Positions 1 through 7,301 of a stretch of DNA of 15,194 nucleotides are shown here, in pieces. How positions within the stretch are numbered: the stretch's first letter is position 1; each line of letters starts with the position of its first letter. The stretch lies in assembly GCA_007119075.1 (NCBI GenBank), contig SKQJ01000003.1:1-15194 (forward strand), written 5' to 3'. This DNA comes from Bacteroidales bacterium. Its GTDB lineage: Bacteria; Bacteroidota; Bacteroidia; Bacteroidales; PUMT01. Position numbers and translations under genes: made by a program. The notes beneath the pieces were generated by a model. It was given only the letters and a program-made list of their open reading frames with translations, ran no database searches and was not told where the DNA came from.

Positions 1-60
1 CAGGCCGCGGGTTTCAGTGCCGGAAAATGCAGCTTTGAGAGTAGTTATACAGATATATAG
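1..60 (+). CDS. Possible C-terminal end of an upstream gene (partial)
   Basis: Frame 1 is open from the window edge for 19 codons and ends with TAG at 58-60. The translation starts QAAGFSAGKC. Base composition is GC-rich up to about position 45 and then turns sharply AT-rich, as expected where a coding region ends. No start codon opens a gene leaving leftward on the other strand. Nineteen residues are too few to assign a family, and another frame stays open longer through the AT-rich part, so this is only a weak call. Confidence 0.25.
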   Translation, partial: QAAGFSAGKCSFESSYTDI

Positions 61-310
61 AGAATTGCATATATTAACAATTATTAATATATTAAGTTCA
101 TGTGATTTCTTGTTTTTTTACTTTGATTACCGGCAAGTTAAACTGAATGGACGGGCCGAATGATCCATTGCCGGGCATGCCGGACAGGCCCGTCCGGAAG
201 GTCTGATCGATGGCGGGCTTTGAAACAGGGCAGGGGCTGGCCGAATCTACGCTTGGTGGGAAGTCTGCACCCCGGAGGATCCGGGAATCCTTCTTCCGGA
301 AGGAGGCAGT
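61..310. other. Intergenic region with a GC-rich, hairpin-dense segment
   Basis: No credible gene lies here. The first part (61-125) is AT-rich spacer. From about 149 to 305 the sequence becomes GC-rich and carries several inverted repeats: GGACGGGCC (149-157) with GGCCCGTCC (187-195), an alternative CCGGAC/GTCCGG pair (180-185/192-197), CCCGG/CCGGG (271-275/281-285) and TCCTTC/GAAGGA (288-293/299-304). The last hairpin lies just 3' of the minus-strand DUF3267 stop but has no T-tract, so it is a poor intrinsic terminator. The density of pairing suggests a structured RNA or a REP-like element. I compared it by eye with SRP RNA, RNase P RNA and cobalamin and TPP riboswitches and found no convincing match. 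A 62-codon plus-strand ORF from 160 has no recognisable features. Confidence 0.45.
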
Positions 311-961
311 TCACATCGGCGGGTCGTCTTTCTGACCTTCTTTTATGAAGAAGTAGCTGGTTTTTTCATGCTTGTCATCGTATGTATATACTTCCTCCCG
401 GTGAAATGAGGCGAAAAAATTCACCATGGCAAAATCACCGATGCACATGGTGGAATGTATGAACAGTGCAACCAGGGAACCCCACTGAACTGCGATCTGT
501 CCGAATATGATCCCGGTCAGAAAGAACAGGTTTATCAGGACAAAAGGAGAGAAAGCCACCACGTAGAATTCATTTTTGCCAGCCACAAAGCCCGGAGCGC
601 TGGCATAGAAAAGCATCTGCCTGAGATCGGCGCCATATTTGACCTTCCTGGCCCCGACCAGCCTGTAGGCTAATCCATGTATCACCTCATGAAGGGGGAT
701 TACCAGCACCATTCCCGCAACCAGTCCGGCGAAAAGATAAAGCCAGTAGGTGCCCCATGAAATATATGCATTTGCAACGTTGCCGGCGGTAAAGGAGATG
801 ATAAGTGCTATGAGCATGATGCTGAATCCATAGAAGAAGGTCATCGGCCATCTCAATTGCTTTAATTGTTCCGTGACGAAGTCTATTATCCCGTCATGGT
901 CGAGCTGCCTGATCAGCTTAAAGTCAGGTGAATTCCTTATTTCCTGCGGTGTAAGAGCCAT
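311..961 (-). CDS. DUF3267 family membrane zinc-metallopeptidase-like protein
   Basis: This 216-aa integral membrane protein carries an HExxH zinc-peptidase motif, HEVIH, at residues 91-95, at the end of a hydrophobic segment. Hydrophobic stretches lie at about 39-60, 71-90, 131-158 and 160-183. That layout, with the HExxH at a membrane boundary and a later Asp (D176 in MCIGDF) that could be the third zinc ligand, fits DUF3267 putative zincins, which resemble site-2-type proteases. The N-terminus and the charged tail after residue 186 are probably cytosolic. The substrate is unknown. The gene diverges from gpmI with 83 bp between start codons. It appears complete and stands alone. The family call is fairly secure; proteolytic activity is inferred from the motif only. 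Confidence 0.75.
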   Translation of the reverse strand: MALTPQEIRNSPDFKLIRQLDHDGIIDFVTEQLKQLRWPMTFFYGFSIMLIALIISFTAGNVANAYISWGTYWLYLFAGLVAGMVLVIPLHEVIHGLAYRLVGARKVKYGADLRQMLFYASAPGFVAGKNEFYVVAFSPFVLINLFFLTGIIFGQIAVQWGSLVALFIHSTMCIGDFAMVNFFASFHREEVYTYDDKHEKTSYFFIKEGQKDDPPM

Positions 962-999
962 ATTTGAAAGATCTCATTTTTTCTCTTGACAAAAAACGG

Positions 1000-1007
1000 T
1001 ACTTTTG
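1000..1007 (+). promoter_or_regulatory. Bacteroidota -7 promoter element upstream of gpmI
   Basis: TACTTTTG matches the Bacteroidota sigma-ABfr -7 consensus TAnnTTTG exactly. Transcription would start about 7 nt downstream, near 1014, giving a leader of about 30 nt to ATG 1045. No TTTG stands at the usual -33 spacing; the nearest TTG (986-988) is only 11 nt upstream and the region between is T/A-rich. The element lies downstream of the in-frame ATG at 964, which argues against that start for gpmI. Confidence 0.55.
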
Positions 1008-1044
1008 CAAATGCTTTGATAAAATCATAAAAATACTGGATTAC

Positions 1045-2568
1045 ATGGAAAATAAAAAGACAATACTCATCATACTTGACGGGTGGGGAATCGGTGATAA
1101 TTCCGAGTCGGATCTTATATCTGTCTCCCAAACGCCGGTGATGGACAGGCTGACAAAAGAATATCCATCTTCCCGGCTTAATGCGGCAGGAAAATATGTC
1201 GGGCTGCCTGAGGGCCAAATGGGGAATTCGGAGGTAGGACATCTTAATCTTGGCGCGGGCAGGGTCGTTTATCAGGACCTGGTAAAAATCAACCTTGCCA
1301 TCGAAGATGACAGCATTTCAGAAAATCAGGTTCTCACCGAGGCTATGAAATATGCAAAGGATCAGGGTAAATCGGTTCATTTTCTCGGACTTGTAAGTGA
1401 CGGCGGGGTTCATTCTTCCGACAGACACCTTTATAAATTATGTGATATCACAAAAGAGCACGGAATTGATGATGTTTTTATCCATGCATTTACCGACGGG
1501 CGGGATACCGATCCGAAAAGCGGTTATGGCTTTATAAAAAATCTGCTTGACCACCTGGAAAAGTCCAACGGAAGGATCGCTTCCCTTGTGGGGCGCTATT
1601 ACGCGATGGACAGGGATAAGCGATGGGAAAGGGTCAGGACAGCATATGACCTGATGGTTCACGGGGAAGGCCGGAAAACCGACGACATTCTTGGAGCGAT
1701 GAAAGAATCCTATGAAGACGGTGTAACCGACGAATTTATTAAGCCAATAGTGATGGTCGGTGAGCAGGGAGAACCCGTAGGCACAATCGGGGAGGGTGAT
1801 GTTGTAATATGTTTCAATTTCCGGACTGACCGCCTGAGGCAAATGACCGTTGCACTGACACAAAAGGATTTTCCCGATTACGGCATGAAGACGATTCCGC
1901 TTCATTATGTTACTATGACAAGGTACGACGATTCTTTCAGGGGTGTAAAGGTCATGTTCGACAAGGATAACCTCAGCAACACCATGGGGGAGCTCGTGGC
2001 CAGGGCCGGCAGAAAACAATTGCGCATTGCGGAAACGGAGAAGTATGGACACGTCACATTTTTCTTTTCGGGTGGACGCGAAAAACCTTTTGAAAATGAA
2101 AACAGGATATTGATACCCTCGCCTAAGGTCGCCACATATGATCTGAAACCGGAAATGAGCGCCCCTGAGGTCAAGGATGCTGTCGTGGCCGAAATGAAAA
2201 ATAAAAGCGTCGATTTTATTTGTCTTAATTTCGCCAATTGTGATATGGTAGGGCATACAGGTGATTATGAGGCAATCCGGAAAGCTGTTGAGACAGTGGA
2301 TGCCTGTGTGGGCGAAGTAGTTGAGGCTGCCGTTGAAAATGGTTATACCCCGCTGATAATTGCCGATCACGGCAACGCCGACTACGCATTGAATACCGAC
2401 GGTTCGGTAAACACCGCCCATTCGCTGAACCCGGTGCCATGCATTCTGGTATCGGACAGCTACACGGAAATCGAAGAAGGCATACTTGCAGATGTAGCAC
2501 CAACCCTTCTTCATATTATGGGTATATCCCCTGCTGAGGAAATGACCGGAAAAGTCCTTGTCAAATGA
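1045..2568 (+). CDS. gpmI: 2,3-bisphosphoglycerate-independent phosphoglycerate mutase
   Basis: The enzyme interconverts 3- and 2-phosphoglycerate in glycolysis and gluconeogenesis, using two Mn ions and a phosphoserine intermediate in the cytosol. From ATG 1045 it is 507 aa, close to the roughly 510 aa usual for the family. The N-terminal ILDGWG supplies a metal-binding Asp (D12) and GQMGNSEVGHLN holds the catalytic Ser (S62). The metal-binding motif IADHGNAD and the VNTAHSLNPVP segment near the C-terminus are both present. The open frame extends upstream to ATG 964, but those 27 codons (Lys/Phe/Cys-rich) do not resemble the family and lie over a promoter, so 1045 is preferred. The stop codon overlaps the DUF3109 start by ATGA, so the two are probably translationally coupled. 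Confidence 0.96.
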   Translation: MENKKTILIILDGWGIGDNSESDLISVSQTPVMDRLTKEYPSSRLNAAGKYVGLPEGQMGNSEVGHLNLGAGRVVYQDLVKINLAIEDDSISENQVLTEAMKYAKDQGKSVHFLGLVSDGGVHSSDRHLYKLCDITKEHGIDDVFIHAFTDGRDTDPKSGYGFIKNLLDHLEKSNGRIASLVGRYYAMDRDKRWERVRTAYDLMVHGEGRKTDDILGAMKESYEDGVTDEFIKPIVMVGEQGEPVGTIGEGDVVICFNFRTDRLRQMTVALTQKDFPDYGMKTIPLHYVTMTRYDDSFRGVKVMFDKDNLSNTMGELVARAGRKQLRIAETEKYGHVTFFFSGGREKPFENENRILIPSPKVATYDLKPEMSAPEVKDAVVAEMKNKSVDFICLNFANCDMVGHTGDYEAIRKAVETVDACVGEVVEAAVENGYTPLIIADHGNADYALNTDGSVNTAHSLNPVPCILVSDSYTEIEEGILADVAPTLLHIMGISPAEEMTGKVLVK

Positions 2569-3155
2569 GCAGTATGCTGCAAATAGATGAAAAAGTCATT
2601 GGTCTGCCGCTATTACAGGAAAAATTCGTATGCGACCTTGACAAATGCCTTGGCGCCTGCTGCGTCCAGGGAGATGCCGGCGCCCCCCTTCTTCCTGAAG
2701 AGCTGCCCGTTCTGGAAAGCATTTTTTCTGTTCTGAAGCCCTATCTCCGGCCTGAATCGATCGATTCCATCAGGTCACAGGGAACCCATGTTATCGATGA
2801 GAATGACAGCGAGCCGGTCACTCCCCTGTTAAACGAAAAGGAGTGTGTGTATGCGATATTTGAGAATGGCATTGCCCGCTGTGCTATTGAAAAGGCATGG
2901 TCGGAAGGGAAAATTTCCTTCCGCAAGCCGGTTTCCTGCCACCTGTATCCCATCAGAATAAAGGAGTATGAAAATTTCACGGCTGTGAACTACGACCGAT
3001 GGCCGGTCTGCCGTCCGGCCATTGCCAGGGGCGAGAAACTGAATGTGCCGGTATATGTGTTTTGCAGGGAATCGGTCATGCGCAGATTTGGAAGCGATTT
3101 TTACCGTCAGCTTGAAGTAGCCGCGGAAACCTTTGCAGCCTGTAACGGCGGATAG
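2565..3155 (+). CDS. DUF3109 family cysteine-rich protein
   Basis: This 196-aa soluble protein has no signal peptide or membrane segment. It has ten Cys. The N-terminal cluster CX4CX3CC (C23, C28, C32, C33) is followed by C94, C106, C125, C149, C167 and C193. The segment KFVCDLDKCLGACC then VQGDAGAPL is typical of DUF3109, a family distantly like the YkgJ/UPF0153 CxxCxxCC proteins thought to bind zinc or an iron-sulfur cluster. The bound metal and function are not established. The start overlaps the gpmI stop (ATGA). An in-frame ATG at 2574 would give MLQIDEK and is equally family-like, so the true start could be three codons later. Co-transcription with gpmI is very likely; a functional link to glycolysis is only suggested. 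Confidence 0.85.
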   Translation: MSSMLQIDEKVIGLPLLQEKFVCDLDKCLGACCVQGDAGAPLLPEELPVLESIFSVLKPYLRPESIDSIRSQGTHVIDENDSEPVTPLLNEKECVYAIFENGIARCAIEKAWSEGKISFRKPVSCHLYPIRIKEYENFTAVNYDRWPVCRPAIARGEKLNVPVYVFCRESVMRRFGSDFYRQLEVAAETFAACNGG

Positions 3156-3247
3156 GCGGATTCTTTACAGGATCGGCCTTAAAGCAGCAGCAGAAACGAT
3201 TGCATCATGCATCAAATAATAATTGCTTAATTCAAAATATGGATATC

Positions 3248-4618
3248 ATGGAAAACATAACAGGTTACATATCAGAAAACAAGACCCGGTTTATAGATGA
3301 GCTCTTCGGACTTCTGCGCATCCCTTCGGTCAGCTCAAAAACCGAACATAAAAACGATATGCACTCAGCGGCAGAATACATAAAGAATTCAATTTTGCAT
3401 GCCGGGGCAGATCATGCTGAAATTATTCCGACCGACGGCCACCCGGTTGTCTATGGTGAAAAAATCACCGACCCTTCCCTTCCGGTGGTGATGGTTTACG
3501 GTCATTATGATGTTCAGCCGGCCGAACCGCTTGAGCTATGGAAATCCCCCCCCTTTGAACCTGAGATACGTGATGATAAGATATGGGCAAGAGGAGCTGA
3601 CGATGACAAGGGGCAGCTGTTCATGCATGTCAAGGCTTTTGAGTATATGGCAAAAACAGATTCTCTTCCCTGCAACATTAAATTCATGATCGAGGGAGAA
3701 GAGGAAATCGGTTCTCCGAGCATGGAAAAATTTTGCAGGGAAAATGCCGGCAAGCTCAAATGTGATGTCATACTGGTTTCAGATACAAGCATGATTGCCC
3801 GTGATGTGCCGTCAATTACCACAGGCCTGCGGGGACTCAGCTATCTTGAAGTGGAAGTTACCGGACCCAACAGGGACCTGCATTCGGGTTTGTACGGCGG
3901 GGCGGTAGCCAACCCGGTAAATATGCTTGCCAAAATGATAGCATCGCTGACCGATGAAAACAACCGTGTTACCATAAAGGGCTTTTATGATGATGTTGCT
4001 GAGGTTGACAGGGAGGAACGTGATGCCATGGCCCGTGCGCCATTCGACGAGGATTTATACAAAAAGGAAATCGATGTGGACGAGCTTGTCGGGGAAACCG
4101 GCTATTCAGCCATGGAACGCACAGGGATCCGTCCGTCGCTCGATGTAAACGGAATATGGGGAGGGTACACGGGGGAAGGTGCCAAAACAATTCTTCCTTC
4201 AAAGGCATATGCCAAGATATCAATGCGGCTTGTTCCCAACCAGGATTCAAAAACCATAGACGATTTATTTATCAAGCATTTCAATTCAATTGCGCCTCCC
4301 GGGGTAAAGGTAACAACCAGGGTACTGCATGGCGGAGAAGGATATGTTTCTCCGGTCGACCATCCTGCCTACCGCGCCGCCCACAAGGCTTACCATGACA
4401 CTTTCGGAAAGGAGCCTGTGCCTTTCCGTAGCGGCGGCAGCATACCGATAATATCATTGTTTGAAAAAATTCTCGGGGCGAAATCTATTTTGATGGGCTT
4501 CGGCCTGGAAAGCGACGCCATTCACTCTCCAAACGAGAATTACCCCCTCTGGAATTTCTACAAGGGAATTGAGACTATACCGCTGTTCTATAAATATTAT
4601 GTGGGAGAAATGAAATAA
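3248..4618 (+). CDS. M20 family dipeptidase (zinc metallopeptidase)
   Basis: This is a cytosolic M20 metallopeptidase, 456 aa from ATG 3248, matching the roughly 455-aa dipeptidase branch (carnosinase/PepV-like sequences annotated as 'dipeptidase'). Counting from ATG 3248, the di-zinc site is visible: H86 and the activating D88 in VYGHYDVQP, the bridging D119 in RGADDDKGQ, E152/E153 in EGEEEIGS, D179 in LVSDTSM, and the C-terminal His in DAIHSPNENY. The dimerisation 'lid' insert lies between, with DLHSGLYGG. The frame is open back to ATG 3200, and ATG 3239 is also possible, but the residues before 3239 (Asn/His-rich) look untranslated. The gene starts 92 bp after DUF3109 and is followed by a terminator, so it probably ends the gpmI operon. 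It likely cleaves dipeptides for amino-acid recycling; exact specificity cannot be read from sequence. Confidence 0.9.
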   Translation: MENITGYISENKTRFIDELFGLLRIPSVSSKTEHKNDMHSAAEYIKNSILHAGADHAEIIPTDGHPVVYGEKITDPSLPVVMVYGHYDVQPAEPLELWKSPPFEPEIRDDKIWARGADDDKGQLFMHVKAFEYMAKTDSLPCNIKFMIEGEEEIGSPSMEKFCRENAGKLKCDVILVSDTSMIARDVPSITTGLRGLSYLEVEVTGPNRDLHSGLYGGAVANPVNMLAKMIASLTDENNRVTIKGFYDDVAEVDREERDAMARAPFDEDLYKKEIDVDELVGETGYSAMERTGIRPSLDVNGIWGGYTGEGAKTILPSKAYAKISMRLVPNQDSKTIDDLFIKHFNSIAPPGVKVTTRVLHGGEGYVSPVDHPAYRAAHKAYHDTFGKEPVPFRSGGSIPIISLFEKILGAKSILMGFGLESDAIHSPNENYPLWNFYKGIETIPLFYKYYVGEMK

Positions 4619-4650
4619 TTCTTATTCATCCAAGGCCGGATTATTCTACG

Positions 4651-4690
4651 AACCAGTTCCCTTTCGGGAGAACTGGTTTTTTGTTTTTAA
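4651..4690 (+). terminator. Rho-independent terminator after the M20 dipeptidase gene
   Basis: AACCAGTTCCC (4651-4661) pairs with GGG-AG-AACTGGTT (4666-4678), with a TTTC loop and a two-base AG bulge, followed by a T-rich run. It begins 32 nt after the dipeptidase stop and closes the gpmI-DUF3109-dipeptidase unit. Confidence 0.85.
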
Positions 4691-4850
4691 TAACATCAAT
4701 ATGGAAACCCGGCTGAAAGAAAAATCCGATAATCGAAACAAAACATATTAAAAACTCGAATGACCTCCTATAAAATGGGGTATAAAACAAAAAAAATATA
4801 AAAAATTAGAATATTGCTATAAAAATATAGGGGTATTGTAAAAAAAAGTA

Positions 4851-4858
4851 TATATTTG
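4851..4858 (+). promoter_or_regulatory. Bacteroidota -7 promoter element upstream of glnN
   Basis: TATATTTG matches TAnnTTTG exactly. A start site near 4865 would give a leader of about 35 nt to ATG 4901. The preceding 120 bp are very AT-rich and contain no other gene. A TTG at 4836-4838 is 12 nt upstream, closer than the usual -33 spacing. Confidence 0.6.
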
Positions 4859-4900
4859 CATCATAAATCACCCTTTTATTAATTAATTCTTTTTTCACCT

Positions 4901-7090
4901 ATGGGCACACTTCGATTCAACGCACTTGAAAAGGCTATTTCCCGGCAGCCGCTGGAGGTAAAATTTCCATCTCCGAAAACATCCGAATACTTTGCTACCA
5001 ATGTGTTCAACAAACAAAGAATGCAGGAGTACCTGTCACAGGAAGCATTCGATAACGTGATGGAGTCGATCGACAAAGGCACGAAAATAGACAGGAGAGT
5101 TGCAAACCAGATATCATCCGGGATGAAGGCATGGGCCCTGGATAAAGGGGTTACCCATTACACTCACTGGTTTCATCCGCTTACCGGGTCGACTGCAGAA
5201 AAGCATGATGCTTTTTTTGAGCCCGCTACTGATGCCTATGTTATAGAGAATTTTGACGGAAGCAAGCTGGTCCAGCAGGAACCGGATGCTTCAAGCCTGC
5301 CAAGCGGTGGTATGCGCAACACATTTGAGGCGCGGGGATATACAGCCTGGGATCCGTCATCACCTGCCTTTGTAATGGGAACCACTCTGTGTATTCCCTC
5401 GGTATATGTGTCTTTCAAGGGAGATTCGCTTGATTACAAGACCCCCCTTCTGAAATCAATCGAGGCTGTTGATAAGGCGGCAGTCGAAATGTGCCAGTAT
5501 TTTGACAAAAACGTGACCAAAGTGAATGTCGGTCTTGGTTGTGAACAGGAATACTTTCTCGTTGATGATGCCCTGTTCAATGCCAGACCTGACCTCAAGC
5601 TTACCGACCGTACCCTGATGGGACATTCTGCCGCCAAGGACCAGCAGCTGGCCGATCACTATTTCGGGTATATCCCAATGAGAGTTGCTTCCTTTATGCA
5701 GGATTTCGAAATTGAAGCGTACAAGCTTGGCATCCCCGTAAAGACGCGCCACAACGAGGTAGCGCCCAACCAGTACGAATGCGCGCCGGTTTATGAGGAA
5801 GTAAACCTTGCGGCCGACCATAACCAGCTTCTTATGACAATAATGAAGAGGGTGGCAAAAAAACATAATTTCAAAGTGCTTTTTCATGAAAAACCATACA
5901 AGGATGTAAACGGCTCGGGGAAGCACTGTAACTGGTCGCTTATTACAAACACAGGCGTAAACCTGTTTTCTCCGGGGAAAACCCCCAAGACAAACATGCT
6001 GTTCCTGGCCTTTTTCGTTTCGGTGATCAAGGGTGTGTATGAATACCAGGATTTGCTCAGATCCAGCATTGTGTCCCTGGGCAACGAATCAAGGCTTGGT
6101 GCTTCAGAGGCGCCGCCCTCAATAATGTCGGTTTTCCTGGGGGAAGAGGTAAACAGGATACTCGACGAAATAGAAACCCGGGTTTCGGGAAAAAAGATGA
6201 GCCCCAGCGAGAAAACCGAGCTTAAGCTGGATGTTGGCAAAATTCCTGAGATTTTGCCCGATAATACCGACAGGAACCGGACATCTCCGTTTGCTTTTAC
6301 AGGGAACCGTTTTGAATTCAGGGCTGTAGGATCGGGGGCCAATGTTTCCTCCCCCATGATAGCGCTTAACACCATTGTGGCAAAACAGCTCAAGGAATTC
6401 AAAATAGAAGTCGACAAGCTTATTGAAACCGGCGTAAAAAAGGATGAAGCCATATTTCAGGTAATCAAGAAGTTTATTCTGGCCTCAAAGAAGGTAAGGT
6501 TTGACGGCAACAACTATTCAGATGAGTGGAAAAAAGAAGCGGAAAAAAGGGGGCTGACAAATGTAAATGATGTGCTGGAAGCTTTGTCGGCTATAGTATC
6601 TCCTGAAGTACGAGCTCTCTTTACTGAAATGAAGGTTTTTTCAGAACGTGAGCTGGAAGCCAGGCTTGAGATAGACTTTGAAAAGTATAACAAGAAGCTC
6701 CAGATAGAATCAAGGGTGCTGGGAGATCTGGCAATCAATCATATCCTTCCGACAGTCTACCGGTACCAGAACATCCTGATTGAAAACGTGAAAGGGCTTA
6801 AAGAGCTTTTCAATGGCGCCGACTATGAGAAACTCTCATCCACCCAGCTGGCAACTATCAAGGAAATTTCGAGTCGCGCGGCAATGGTCAACATCAAGGT
6901 CAACAATATGATCGATGAAAGGAGAAAAGCCAATGTCATTGAGGAAGTCGACATCAAAGCCAGGGAATACTCAGCAAAGGTTAAGCCCTACCTGGATGAG
7001 ATCCGGTACCAGATCGATCACCTTGAAATGATTGTAGATGATGAGATGTGGCCGCTTCCAAAATACCGCGAACTCCTTTTCATCCGATGA
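4901..7090 (+). CDS. glnN: Glutamine synthetase type III
   Basis: The enzyme makes glutamine from glutamate, ammonia and ATP in the cytosol, the main ammonium-assimilation step. At 729 aa it has the size of the large GSIII (GlnN) class common in Bacteroidota, against about 470 aa for GSI. The N-terminal GSIII region carries HWFHPLTGSTAEKHDAF (about 89-105). Active-site segments follow in order: GLGCEQEYFLVD (about 211-222), KTRHNEVAPNQYE (281-293), HEKPYKDVNGSGKHCNWS (329-346) and TGNRFEFRAVGS (467-478). The C-terminal 200 residues are helical and charged, typical of the class. The gene has its own promoter and terminator, so it is monocistronic. No P-II, ammonium transporter or glutamate synthase gene is adjacent. 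No frame damage is visible. Confidence 0.96.
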   Translation: MGTLRFNALEKAISRQPLEVKFPSPKTSEYFATNVFNKQRMQEYLSQEAFDNVMESIDKGTKIDRRVANQISSGMKAWALDKGVTHYTHWFHPLTGSTAEKHDAFFEPATDAYVIENFDGSKLVQQEPDASSLPSGGMRNTFEARGYTAWDPSSPAFVMGTTLCIPSVYVSFKGDSLDYKTPLLKSIEAVDKAAVEMCQYFDKNVTKVNVGLGCEQEYFLVDDALFNARPDLKLTDRTLMGHSAAKDQQLADHYFGYIPMRVASFMQDFEIEAYKLGIPVKTRHNEVAPNQYECAPVYEEVNLAADHNQLLMTIMKRVAKKHNFKVLFHEKPYKDVNGSGKHCNWSLITNTGVNLFSPGKTPKTNMLFLAFFVSVIKGVYEYQDLLRSSIVSLGNESRLGASEAPPSIMSVFLGEEVNRILDEIETRVSGKKMSPSEKTELKLDVGKIPEILPDNTDRNRTSPFAFTGNRFEFRAVGSGANVSSPMIALNTIVAKQLKEFKIEVDKLIETGVKKDEAIFQVIKKFILASKKVRFDGNNYSDEWKKEAEKRGLTNVNDVLEALSAIVSPEVRALFTEMKVFSERELEARLEIDFEKYNKKLQIESRVLGDLAINHILPTVYRYQNILIENVKGLKELFNGADYEKLSSTQLATIKEISSRAAMVNIKVNNMIDERRKANVIEEVDIKAREYSAKVKPYLDEIRYQIDHLEMIVDDEMWPLPKYRELLFIR

Positions 7091-7153
7091 CGGTATCTGA
7101 TGTGATGATGATTTAACCCTCAGTTTGTTGAGTTTTTTTTAATCTGAAAAAGC

Positions 7154-7190
7154 AACCGGGACAATATTATTGGTCCCGGTTTTGTTTTAT
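7154..7190 (+). terminator. Rho-independent terminator after glnN
   Basis: AACCGGGAC (7154-7162) and GTCCCGGTT (7173-7181) form a perfect 9-bp stem around an AT-rich loop, followed by TTGTTTTAT. It lies 63 nt after the glnN stop. Confidence 0.9.
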
Positions 7191-7205
7191 TATCACAATT
7201 GGAAC

Positions 7206-7231
7206 CGGGGCAGGATGGACAGGCGGCCCCG
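7206..7231. repeat. Inverted repeat in the glnN-OmpA gene spacer
   Basis: CGGGGC (7206-7211) pairs with GCCCCG (7226-7231) around a 14-nt loop, and flanking AAC/GTT extends the stem if one base is bulged. It has no T-tract and lies upstream of the likely start of the next transcript. It may be a backup end structure for glnN or an operator-like site; no role can be assigned. Confidence 0.3.
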
Positions 7232-7274
7232 TTTGACAAGACATGGATAAATGGTTTTTGAATCATAATATTTA

Positions 7275-7282
7275 TATTTTTA
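7275..7282 (+). promoter_or_regulatory. Weak candidate -7 promoter element before the OmpA-family gene
   Basis: TATTTTTA resembles TAnnTTTG with A in place of the final G. A TTTG stands at 7257-7260, 14 nt upstream, which is short for the -33 box. The leader to ATG 7302 would be only about 13 nt. A promoter is expected somewhere here because a strong terminator separates this gene from glnN. Confidence 0.3.
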
Positions 7283-7301
7283 CATAAAATATGCTGCCCA
7301 G

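Noticed and set aside
288..304. SRP-RNA-like string with TTCCGGAAGG
   Set aside because: The sequence recalls the GGAA tetraloop of SRP RNA, but the conserved CAGG...AGCAG internal loop is missing and it forms a simple palindromic hairpin instead.
160..348. 62-codon plus-strand ORF
   Set aside because: Arg/Gly/Ser-rich translation typical of GC-rich non-coding DNA; it overlaps the DUF3267 3' end and a hairpin-dense segment, with no start signal.
986..988. TTG upstream of the gpmI -7 box as a -33 element (similarly 4836-4838 for glnN)
   Set aside because: The spacing to the -7 box is 11-12 nt, much shorter than the usual Bacteroidota spacing, so only the -7 elements are called.
1438..2514. 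358-codon open frame on the minus strand
   Set aside because: It lies wholly antisense to gpmI, whose motifs are unmistakable, and its translation shows no family features.
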